A stretch of 15,892 nt of DNA from Firmicutes bacterium UBA6418 (GTDB taxonomy: Bacteria; Bacillota; Clostridia; Peptostreptococcales; Anaerovoracaceae). This document shows, one piece after another, positions 8,455-14,075 of the stretch. The stretch spans positions 1-15,892 of the forward strand of contig DJPG01000036.1 in assembly GCA_002439735.1 (NCBI GenBank), in the 5' to 3' direction. The stretch's first letter is position 1. Every line of letters starts with the position of its first letter. The notes below the pieces were generated by a model. The model worked only from the letters and a program-made list of their open reading frames with translations, was not told the origin of the DNA and searched no databases. A program made the position numbers and the translations under genes.

Positions 8455-8871
8455 CTACATTACCAGACCGGTCAAGTGTTCGGCGTGAATCTCAATCACC
8501 GCAAACTCCACTTCCCAGCAAGGCATTTCTGTCTCTAAGTCGGATCCTAAATCCGATCCCTGCGTGAATTTCCGCGCTTGTCCGGATCCATATGCCTGCA
8601 GGAAAACCTGCGCCACCGCCCGCATATGTCGCTGTTTTTGCCGGTTGACCGCTTCCCGCCCAGCCCCGTACGCTTGGTTGAACCGTGTTTTGACTTCCAC
8701 GAAGGACAGCAGTCCGTCCCGCTCCGCAATGATGTCGATCTCTCCCAAACGACAGGAAAAATTACGCCGGATGATCCGATACCCCCGCTGCAAGAGCAGC
8801 AGCTCCGCCAGATCTTCCCCGGCTCTGCCGATCTCCTTGCGATAATCTTGTTTGTTTTTCTTCTCTTCCAT
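8455..8871 (-). CDS. yraN: YraN family protein with endonuclease-like fold
   Basis: YraN proteins (UPF0102) have a restriction-endonuclease-like fold; no reaction is established. The 138-residue product carries the family pattern: GRAGEDLAELLLLQRGYRIIRRNF from 15, then GEIDIIA at 43-49 and FVEVKTR at 57-63, which place the Asp and Glu-x-Lys of a PD-(D/E)xK-type site. Usual length is about 115-125; the excess is a Gly/Ser/Asp-rich insertion near 96-117 before the last strand (WEVEFAVIEI). I chose ATG at 8869-8871, with a GAGG site 11 nt upstream; a GTG four codons earlier lies within that site. It is the first gene of the train, about 36 nt downstream of the -10 of a good promoter. Its position before comM and dprA is conserved in many Bacillota and hints at a DNA-processing role. 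Confidence 0.88.
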   Translation of the reverse strand: MEEKKNKQDYRKEIGRAGEDLAELLLLQRGYRIIRRNFSCRLGEIDIIAERDGLLSFVEVKTRFNQAYGAGREAVNRQKQRHMRAVAQVFLQAYGSGQARKFTQGSDLGSDLETEMPCWEVEFAVIEIHAEHLTGLVM

Positions 8872-8906
8872 TGTTTTGCACACCTCTATTTCATTGTTTT
8901 ATATAA

Positions 8907-8935
8907 ATGCTATAACATTTTACATTTAATGTCAA
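8907..8935 (-). promoter_or_regulatory. Sigma-A type promoter for the yraN-comM-dprA-topA-hslVU-codY train
   Basis: Reading the minus strand, a perfect -35 hexamer TTGACA (8930-8935) is followed after exactly 17 nt by TAGCAT (8907-8912), four of six matches to TATAAT. The spacer and downstream region are strongly AT-rich. Transcription would start near 8900, leaving a leader of about 30 nt before the yraN ATG. No other good promoter was found within the train, so this could drive all genes through codY. Confidence 0.65.
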
Positions 8936-9054
8936 TGCATTTCAGGAATTTTTTTCTATATTTCGTGCAAGGATCTTAGGTAGATCTTTGGTATTCCTGG
9001 AAATCGCTACAAGCACCGTCGCCAGTTCCGTCGCCTCGTTGTAATTTTTTTGAG

Positions 9055-9129
9055 GTAAAAGAAAAAACGCAAGACAGGCCTTGAAACTCCTGTCGAACTT
9101 TGTCGAACCAGGGCGGCCGTTGCGTTTTT
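9055..9129 (-). terminator. Second, compound terminator-like hairpin
   Basis: On the minus strand AAAAACGCAA (9120-9129) pairs with TTGCGTTTTT (9063-9072), enclosing a second hairpin, GACAGG/CCTGTC (9089-9094 with 9073-9078). The outer right arm runs into TTTTTTCTTTT (9057-9067). The layout fits a back-up intrinsic terminator behind the stronger one at 9203-9257, or a small structured RNA. The loop also holds a tandem TGTCGAAC repeat (plus strand, 9091-9108). Confidence 0.35.
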
Positions 9130-9148
9130 GAAAAAGTCTTTTTAATTT

Positions 9149-9187
9149 ACACAAGGAATTTTGCATTATCTGGAAAAAGCCTTGTGT
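9149..9187. repeat. 8-bp inverted repeat hairpin
   Basis: ACACAAGG (9149-9156) and CCTTGTGT (9180-9187) are perfect complements around a 23-nt loop. On the plus strand the second arm is followed by TTTT, which resembles an intrinsic terminator, but no plus-strand gene enters this region. It is probably part of the larger repeat cluster. Confidence 0.35.
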
Positions 9188-9202
9188 TTTTGCATGTCGA
9201 GG

Positions 9203-9257
9203 AAAAAAATACGCAATCACCCCTCTTTTTTATGCAAAAAAGAGGGGTGATTGCGTA
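9203..9257 (-). terminator. Strong intrinsic terminator of the MBL-HAD operon
   Basis: A perfect 22-bp inverted repeat (9236-9257 with 9210-9231) surrounds a 4-nt loop. On the minus strand its right arm is followed at once by seven T (9203-9209), the classic signal. The stem includes GAGGGGTGATTGCG in its lower part and a run of six A-T pairs next to the loop. It lies 145 nt after the HAD stop codon and would keep that transcript out of the yraN promoter. Confidence 0.7.
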
Positions 9258-9401
9258 AATTCTTGCGTTTTTGAACATCACAAGTATAAAAATCCAAATC
9301 CAGACGGCTGCGGCTTTCTCCACTCTTCATGGTCGCTTTCCGCAGTGCAGCAACCCGTCATCCTTCAGCGCCGGGCGTCGCCGCTTTTCGCGCAGCGTCC
9401 T

Positions 9402-10388
9402 TCATTTCCCGGCGCAGCGACCTCGCAGCCAAGTCCTCAGCCGTCGGCGCGGCGGTATGGTCGGAGCGATACCATCCTTTTCCTGAAAGAGCAGGGTTCG
9501 GATCGCATAGGCTACCCCCTCATCCTCATTGCTCAGCGTCACACAATCCGCGGCTTCTTTCACATCGTCCGTCGCGTTTCCCATCGCGACGCCGAAGCCG
9601 CATTCGGTGATCATCGCCTTGTCATTCGGGCTGTCGCCGAACGCAATGACCCGCTCCAATCCAAACCCCAGCCGCCGACAGACCTCTGCCATTGCGCTGG
9701 CCTTGCTGGTGGTTTCCCCGCCGATCTCCACGTTGTGAAGTGTGGAAGATGTTACCGTCATATGCGGCATTGCAGCCAGCCGCGCCCACATCGCCATGCG
9801 ATCCGCCTGCGACGCGAAATGGATGTTGATGTTCTCAATGCAAGCGCGGTGCTCCCGTAGCAGGTCGTAGATGCCATCCACCGGGATCCGCGTCCGCAAT
9901 ACATAGTTCGCACTCATAAAATCCGAACCGTTTCGCGCAAGGTCGTCATACACGCTGCGATCGATATAGGCCTTTCCTCCGGTAAAGACCTCGACCGGAT
10001 GCCCGGCCTGCGGCAAGATATCCAGTGCCGCCTCCACCGCCGCAGGATGCAGATAATCCGAATAAAGGAACTCTCCCGTCGCAGCGTCGGAAATATGCGC
10101 GCCGTTGGAGGTGATGATATACTGCAGACCCACGATCTGCTTCACGCGCTCCGGGAGAGCCGCATACACTCGTCCGGTCGCGATGACCACGTGGATCCCG
10201 CGCCGGATCGCTTCTTCCAGCGTCTCTTTGGTTCGCCGGGTCAGACCGCTGCGTGTCAGCGTCGTACCGTCCAGATCCAGCGCGATTACGCGCAGCGTAT
10301 GAAAGTCAAAGTCAAACGCTGCGTTGCTGTCAAGCCCCGCGCAAAGCTGTGGAACTGCTCTCTTTCTGATATTCTGATCCCTTGTCAT
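9402..10388 (-). CDS. Cof-type HAD superfamily phosphatase
   Basis: Members of this HAD-IIB (Cof) family are cytosolic Mg-dependent phosphatases acting mostly on sugar phosphates or cofactor intermediates; the substrate cannot be read from sequence. The 328-residue product shows motif I ALDLDGT (nucleophile Asp38, acid Asp40), motif II ATGR at 70-73, the conserved lysine in TTSKASA (Lys229) and motif IV FGDSPNDKAMI (Asp252, Asp256), with the C2 cap between. I chose the ATG at 10386-10388, which overlaps the TGA of the preceding gene (TGATG) and implies coupling; a TTG eight codons earlier sits close to GGAGG. About 33 residues precede the first strand and an Arg-rich tail (PPRRRLRTWLRGR) ends the protein; both exceed the usual 265-290 residues. 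No partner gene points to its substrate. Confidence 0.88.
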   Translation of the reverse strand: MTRDQNIRKRAVPQLCAGLDSNAAFDFDFHTLRVIALDLDGTTLTRSGLTRRTKETLEEAIRRGIHVVIATGRVYAALPERVKQIVGLQYIITSNGAHISDAATGEFLYSDYLHPAAVEAALDILPQAGHPVEVFTGGKAYIDRSVYDDLARNGSDFMSANYVLRTRIPVDGIYDLLREHRACIENINIHFASQADRMAMWARLAAMPHMTVTSSTLHNVEIGGETTSKASAMAEVCRRLGFGLERVIAFGDSPNDKAMITECGFGVAMGNATDDVKEAADCVTLSNEDEGVAYAIRTLLFQEKDGIAPTIPPRRRLRTWLRGRCAGK

Positions 10389-10990
10389 CACTGCTTTCCC
10401 GCCTCCAGACAATCTAAAAATTCCTGATTATATTTACGCACCTGCTTCATAGTCGCTGAACCGTCATGACCCGGATAGATTGTATACTCGTTCGACCAGT
10501 GATTGATCACCTCCCGGCAGGAACGAATCATATCCTCCTGGCTGCCATCCGCCAGATCGGTTCGCCCAAGATCCGTGTCGAAGATCGTGTCGCCGGTGAA
10601 CACGACCTTGCTCTTTTTCGAAAGGATGCAGATCGAACCGCGCGTATGCCCCGGCGTATGATAAACCCGGAGGATCTCCCCGTCCAGATCAATCTCGTCA
10701 CCATCCGTGAGTAGACGGTCAACCGGCTGCCGGTAGACAAACGCATCCTGCTCGTGCATCATGACCGGACAGCCGAAATATTCGCGGATCTTTTCCGCGC
10801 CGCCTACATGATCGTAGTGGTGATGTGTCAGAATCACACCCCGCATCCGAAATCCTTCTTCTTCAATATAGGAGATGAATCGCTTCGGTTCGTAGCCCGG
10901 ATCAATGACATAACAGCTTGTACCGCTGCTGCGGCTGATCACATATCCGTTGCTTTTCAAACTTCCACCAATAAATCGTTTAATCTTCAT
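10388..10990 (-). CDS. Metallo-beta-lactamase-fold hydrolase (glyoxalase II-like)
   Basis: The 200-residue product is a compact MBL-fold hydrolase of the kind annotated as hydroxyacylglutathione hydrolase-like, a cytosolic di-zinc enzyme that may act on thioesters. Metal ligands are visible: THHHYDH at 55-61 (His56, His58, Asp60, His61), His115 in HTPGHTRGS, Asp134 in FTGDTIF, and His175 in YPGHD. It lacks the long C-terminal domain of true glyoxalase II, so the glutathione name should not be assumed. No signal peptide is seen. The ATG follows AGGAACG, a moderate ribosome binding site. It is the first gene of a two-gene unit with the HAD phosphatase and diverges from trkA. Its promoter is placed at 11076-11104, giving a leader of about 80 nt with an AAGGTT-T-AACCTT palindrome. 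Confidence 0.9.
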   Translation of the reverse strand: MKIKRFIGGSLKSNGYVISRSSGTSCYVIDPGYEPKRFISYIEEEGFRMRGVILTHHHYDHVGGAEKIREYFGCPVMMHEQDAFVYRQPVDRLLTDGDEIDLDGEILRVYHTPGHTRGSICILSKKSKVVFTGDTIFDTDLGRTDLADGSQEDMIRSCREVINHWSNEYTIYPGHDGSATMKQVRKYNQEFLDCLEAGKQ

Positions 10991-11046
10991 AATCGTTCCT
11001 GACTTTCTGCTTTACGCTTTGTAGATTCTCATTGCTGCATTTTACA

Positions 11047-11059
11047 AAGGTTTAACCTT
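11047..11059 (-). promoter_or_regulatory. Palindrome in the MBL gene leader
   Basis: AAGGTT and AACCTT flank a single T, making a near-perfect 13-bp palindrome. It lies about 10 nt downstream of the expected transcription start of the MBL-HAD unit, where a repressor operator would sit. No regulator is known for it here; it may be chance. Confidence 0.3.
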
Positions 11060-11075
11060 GTCCGCCTGCATTTCT

Positions 11076-11104
11076 ATTGTACATGAAATGGATGGGACTT
11101 GCAA
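11076..11104 (-). promoter_or_regulatory. Promoter of the MBL-HAD unit
   Basis: On the minus strand TTGCAA (11099-11104, four of six matches to TTGACA) is followed after 17 nt by TACAAT (11076-11081, five of six matches to TATAAT). Transcription would start near 11069. The -35 hexamer is its own reverse complement and also serves the trk promoter in the opposite direction. Confidence 0.5.
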
Positions 11105-11126
11105 ATTATAAATAATATGTTAGAAT
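11099..11126 (+). promoter_or_regulatory. Promoter of the trkA-trkH-trkH operon
   Basis: TTGCAA (11099-11104) is followed after 16 nt by TAGAAT (11121-11126, five of six matches), in a very AT-rich stretch. Transcription would begin near 11133, leaving a leader of about 80 nt that holds the hairpin at 11148-11189. The -35 element coincides with that of the divergent promoter. Confidence 0.5.
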
Positions 11127-11147
11127 ATATTCGTTAACATCCGATTC

Positions 11148-11189
11148 CGGCAGCTTTCAGCAAAGTTTTCGTTTTTGCAAGGTCTGCCG
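11148..11189 (+). promoter_or_regulatory. Two-part hairpin in the trkA leader
   Basis: CGGCAG (11148-11153) pairs with CTGCCG (11184-11189), and inside it GCAAA (11160-11164) pairs with TTTGC (11174-11178). The structure ends 11 nt before the AGGAGG ribosome binding site (11201-11206), leaving it free. There is no T-run after it, so it is not a terminator. It is too short for the known ydaO-type c-di-AMP riboswitch. It could stabilise the message or bind a regulator. Confidence 0.35.
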
Positions 11190-11211
11190 AGAATCCGCAC
11201 AGGAGGTTTCT

Positions 11212-12597
11212 ATGAAAATAGCCATTGTCGGAGCCGGCAAGCTGGGGATGAAAGTGACCAACGCACTTGTCGGCGGCGACCATTCCATTACCATTATTGA
11301 CAAAAATGAAGCCGTGATCAGCCGCATCGCGCAACAGTACGATGTTATGACCGTTGTCGGCAACGCCAAGCAGGTCAGCCTGCTCAAAAAAAATTCCATC
11401 AATACATTCGATTTTCTCATCGCCTGTACGGACAGTGACGAGAAGAATATGATCATCGCTTCTTTCGCCAAAAAAATAGGTTGTTCCAAAGTCATCGCCC
11501 GTGTACGGGATCCGGAACATATGAACCAGATAGATTTTATCAAAGAAACGCTGCACATTGACCATATTGTCAATCCGGATCTTTCCATCACGCTGGAAAT
11601 TTATAAATACTTAGTCGAAAAATATACGCTGACCAACGGAATTTTCTCAAGCGGCAAGGTCGCCATGGTACAGTTTAATGTCCGTCGGATGAGCCGCTTG
11701 ATCAACCTCACCATGCGCCAGGTACCGGAGCTTTTGCCGAATATGCTGATCGTGGCGATCTCCCGCAACGGCAAGATCATCATTCCGCACGGTGATACAA
11801 CCGTTGAGGATCATGATACCGTCTATCTGATCGGGGAAAAAAGCGAGATCACCGAGCTGCACAACCGCGTCTATGAGCGTGGCAAATATACCAACCTGCA
11901 AAAAGTCATGATCGCCGGCGGCGGCAAGACCGGATTCTATCTGGGCAAACGGCTTTCGGAATTCGGTATCGCCGTCAAGATCATCGAAAAAGACAAAAAT
12001 CGATGCTACTACCTATCCACGCATCTGGATGATGTCATGATTCTTCATGGAGACGCGACGGATCAGTCTCTTCTGGAAGAAGAAAATCTGGATGAAATGG
12101 ATGCTTTCGTTGCCGCCACAGGTCTTGATGAAGAAAATCTGCTGTTGGCATTGATTGCGAAACAGGCTAAGGTAGAAGACGTTATTTCCAAGGTCAGCCG
12201 CGAAAGCTACAAGGACTTGATCGAGCAGATGGGTATTGATATGGTGCTGAATCCGCTCGACATCGTCGCCAGTACGATCCTGCGTTACATTCAGGGCTCC
12301 AGACGCATCATTTCTTCCCTGTTGATTCAGGGACAGGCGGAGATCATGGAGATCATCGCCACCAATGATATGAAACTTGCCAACATTCCGCTGCATGAGA
12401 TCCAATTGCCGGACGGTGTGCTGATCGCCGCGATCCACAGAGGCAATCATGTCATCATTCCAAACGGACAAACCATGATTCAGGAAGATGATAAGGTGAC
12501 GATCTTTTGTCTTCTTTCCGACATCGGTGAACTGGAGAAGCTGATGACGGTCAAACGCGGCTTTTTAGGTCAGATTGAAACGAAAGGAATTTTATGA
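11212..12597 (+). CDS. trkA: TrkA, NAD-binding regulatory subunit of the Trk potassium uptake system
   Basis: TrkA forms a cytoplasmic ring under TrkH and gates it in response to nucleotides. The 461-residue product has the full duplicated architecture of E. coli TrkA (458): a first RCK-N Rossmann domain with GAGKLG at 7-12 and acidic Asp30, an RCK-C domain at about 140-222, a second RCK-N with GGGKTG at 236-241 and Glu259, and a second RCK-C at about 370-448. Single-domain KtrA proteins are half this size, so this is Trk, not Ktr. The ATG follows AGGAGG with a 5-nt spacer. Its TGA overlaps the first trkH start (ATGA), meaning coupled translation. It is the only TrkA in the window for two TrkH proteins. 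No frameshift or missing glycine is seen. Confidence 0.96.
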   Translation: MKIAIVGAGKLGMKVTNALVGGDHSITIIDKNEAVISRIAQQYDVMTVVGNAKQVSLLKKNSINTFDFLIACTDSDEKNMIIASFAKKIGCSKVIARVRDPEHMNQIDFIKETLHIDHIVNPDLSITLEIYKYLVEKYTLTNGIFSSGKVAMVQFNVRRMSRLINLTMRQVPELLPNMLIVAISRNGKIIIPHGDTTVEDHDTVYLIGEKSEITELHNRVYERGKYTNLQKVMIAGGGKTGFYLGKRLSEFGIAVKIIEKDKNRCYYLSTHLDDVMILHGDATDQSLLEEENLDEMDAFVAATGLDEENLLLALIAKQAKVEDVISKVSRESYKDLIEQMGIDMVLNPLDIVASTILRYIQGSRRIISSLLIQGQAEIMEIIATNDMKLANIPLHEIQLPDGVLIAAIHRGNHVIIPNGQTMIQEDDKVTIFCLLSDIGELEKLMTVKRGFLGQIETKGIL

Positions 12598-14063
12598 GCA
12601 GTCGACTTCAAAATGCGATTCGTATTCAGGGCGCGTTGCTCCTGGTGCTTGCTGCGTCTATGCTGCCGCCACTTATTTTGGCGGTGGCCTATCACGAAAA
12701 GAGCTCTGTCGGAGCATTTACCGCGGTTTCCGCGTTGTGTCTGCTTTGCGGACTTTTTATCCGGCAGTTCTTCAGGCCTTCCCACGAAAAAATGAAAGTC
12801 CGAGATGGTTTTCTGGTTGTGTCGATCAGTTGGCTTCTCTGTTCGATCATCGGAGCGATGCCTTTCTGTCTGTCCGGTGCCATCCCGTCCGCCGCGGATG
12901 CGTTTTTTGAATCCTGCTCCGGCTTCAGCACCACAGGCTCTTCAGTTTTAACTGATGTCGAAGTTCTGCCAAAATCCGTTCTGTTTTGGCGATCCTTTAC
13001 GCACTGGCTGGGCGGTATGGGGATCGTCGTCTTCGTGATGGCACTGCTCCCAGTACTCGGTATCAGTGGACAGATCGCCGCCAACGCGGAAACCCCCGGT
13101 CCGACGAAGGACAAGCTGACCGCGCATTTTTCGGATACTGCCAGAAACCTCTATCTGCTCTACCTGCTTTTTACGCTTGCGGAAGTGTTGCTTCTCAAGT
13201 TTGGTGGCATGAGCTTCCTTGATGCCTTTATCCACAGCTTCGGAACGATCGGAACCGGTGGCTTGTCCAACTATAATGACAGTGTCGGGCACTTTGACAG
13301 TCCGTACATTCAGATTGTCATCCTGCTTTTCATGATCCTGGCCGGTACAAATTTCAACTTGCTTTATATGGCGAAAAAACGCGGCATGGATGTGCTCCTG
13401 CACGATGAGGAGACTCGCTTTTACCTCGCTGTCATAGGAATCGCGACGCTCTTGGTCTTTGCCGCCAATCAGATCTTTTCACATTTTCAGCAGCCTCTGC
13501 GCTCACTTTTGGACAGTGCTTTTCAGGTTGTTTCCATCATAACGACGACCGGTTATGCGACAGCAGACTATGACGTATGGCCAACCTTTTCTAAAATGGT
13601 CATTTTGTGCCTGTTCTTTTTCGGAGGCAGCTCTTCCTCCACATCCGGAGGGATCAAGTGTGTCCGTGTTTTGGTCTGTCTGAAATTGATTCGCAGAAGT
13701 TTTTCCCTGCGCCTGCATCCGAACCGGATCGTTCCGATCACGCTCAATGATGCGGAACTCCCGACTGATGTGATCATAAAGATCACAAATTTTGTCCTGA
13801 CTTATATTGTGGTGATCTTTGTCGGCACACTTTTACTATCCGTGGATAATCTGGATTTTATTTCTAGTTTTTCTGCGGCTGCAACCTGCGTCGGCAACAT
13901 CGGACCCGGCTTCAATCTGCTAGGTCCAACCTGCAATTTCTCGATCCTTTCGGACTTCTCGACCGTCGTATGCGCCTTTCTGATGCTGGCGGGCAGGTTG
14001 GAGCTGATCACAGTTTTCGCCTTATTTTCAAAGTATTACTGGAATCCGAACAAAACAAAGTAA
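12594..14063 (+). CDS. trkH: TrkH potassium channel subunit, first copy
   Basis: TrkH is the membrane pore of the Trk system, with four repeated membrane-loop-membrane units and extra N-terminal helices. The 489-residue product is strongly hydrophobic and shows all four pore loops with their filter glycines: STTG at 112-115, GTGG at 220-223, TTTG at 317-320 and CVGN at 432-435, the last continuing into IGPG as is typical. The flexible gating loop in the third unit is GGSSSSTSGGIK at 344-354. Other family marks are WLGGMGIVV at 138-146, LGISGQ and LMLAGRLEL near 463-471. Length agrees with the usual 480-490. It overlaps trkA by 4 bp and lies 12 bp before the second trkH. Of the two copies it is the closer to standard TrkH, so it is the likelier main K+ conductor. 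Confidence 0.95.
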   Translation: MSSRLQNAIRIQGALLLVLAASMLPPLILAVAYHEKSSVGAFTAVSALCLLCGLFIRQFFRPSHEKMKVRDGFLVVSISWLLCSIIGAMPFCLSGAIPSAADAFFESCSGFSTTGSSVLTDVEVLPKSVLFWRSFTHWLGGMGIVVFVMALLPVLGISGQIAANAETPGPTKDKLTAHFSDTARNLYLLYLLFTLAEVLLLKFGGMSFLDAFIHSFGTIGTGGLSNYNDSVGHFDSPYIQIVILLFMILAGTNFNLLYMAKKRGMDVLLHDEETRFYLAVIGIATLLVFAANQIFSHFQQPLRSLLDSAFQVVSIITTTGYATADYDVWPTFSKMVILCLFFFGGSSSSTSGGIKCVRVLVCLKLIRRSFSLRLHPNRIVPITLNDAELPTDVIIKITNFVLTYIVVIFVGTLLLSVDNLDFISSFSAAATCVGNIGPGFNLLGPTCNFSILSDFSTVVCAFLMLAGRLELITVFALFSKYYWNPNKTK

Positions 14064-14075
14064 AGGGGCTTTATC

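Larger units (their letters stand above)
8942..9220 (-). other. Doubtful 92-codon open frame or gene remnant
   Basis: An open frame of 92 codons covers much of this intergenic region. I do not recognise its product. The first half translates the hairpins and low-complexity repeats and is unlikely to be protein. The last 35 or so codons (from KNYNEATELATVLVAISRN on) have codon choice like the neighbouring genes and look like the helical C-terminus of a real protein. There is no ribosome binding site at the first ATG, nor at the internal ATG at 9164-9166. The frame ends 6 nt before the -35 element of the yraN promoter. It may be a decayed gene end, or chance. Confidence 0.18.
9063..9272. repeat. 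Repeat cluster with 12-bp terminal inverted repeats
   Basis: AAAAACGCAAGA at 9063-9074 is the exact reverse complement of TCTTGCGTTTTT at 9261-9272, bounding a 210-bp unit. A 13-nt direct repeat TTGCGTTTTTGAA occurs at 9120-9132 and 9263-9275. The core ACGCAA/TTGCGT occurs five times in all (9067, 9120, 9211, 9251, 9263). Two hairpins with arms of 8 bp (9149-9187) and 22 bp (9210-9257) lie inside. The layout recalls a miniature inverted-repeat element, but no target-site duplication is visible, and successive terminators could look the same. Confidence 0.45.

Noticed and set aside
8446..8460. A CodY-box-like sequence between yraN and comM
   Set aside because: It matches the B. subtilis consensus at only 11 of 15 positions, with the right half essentially unmatched, which is expected by chance in AT-rich gaps.
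9273..9401. A gene in the gap just after the HAD stop
   Set aside because: The plus-strand frames here continue into the antisense of the HAD gene and have no ribosome binding site. I see only untranslated 3' sequence.
11127..11211. A c-di-AMP (ydaO) riboswitch before trkA
   Set aside because: The leader is about 80 nt, whereas this riboswitch needs well over 100 nt with two pseudosymmetric junctions. None of its conserved segments is visible.
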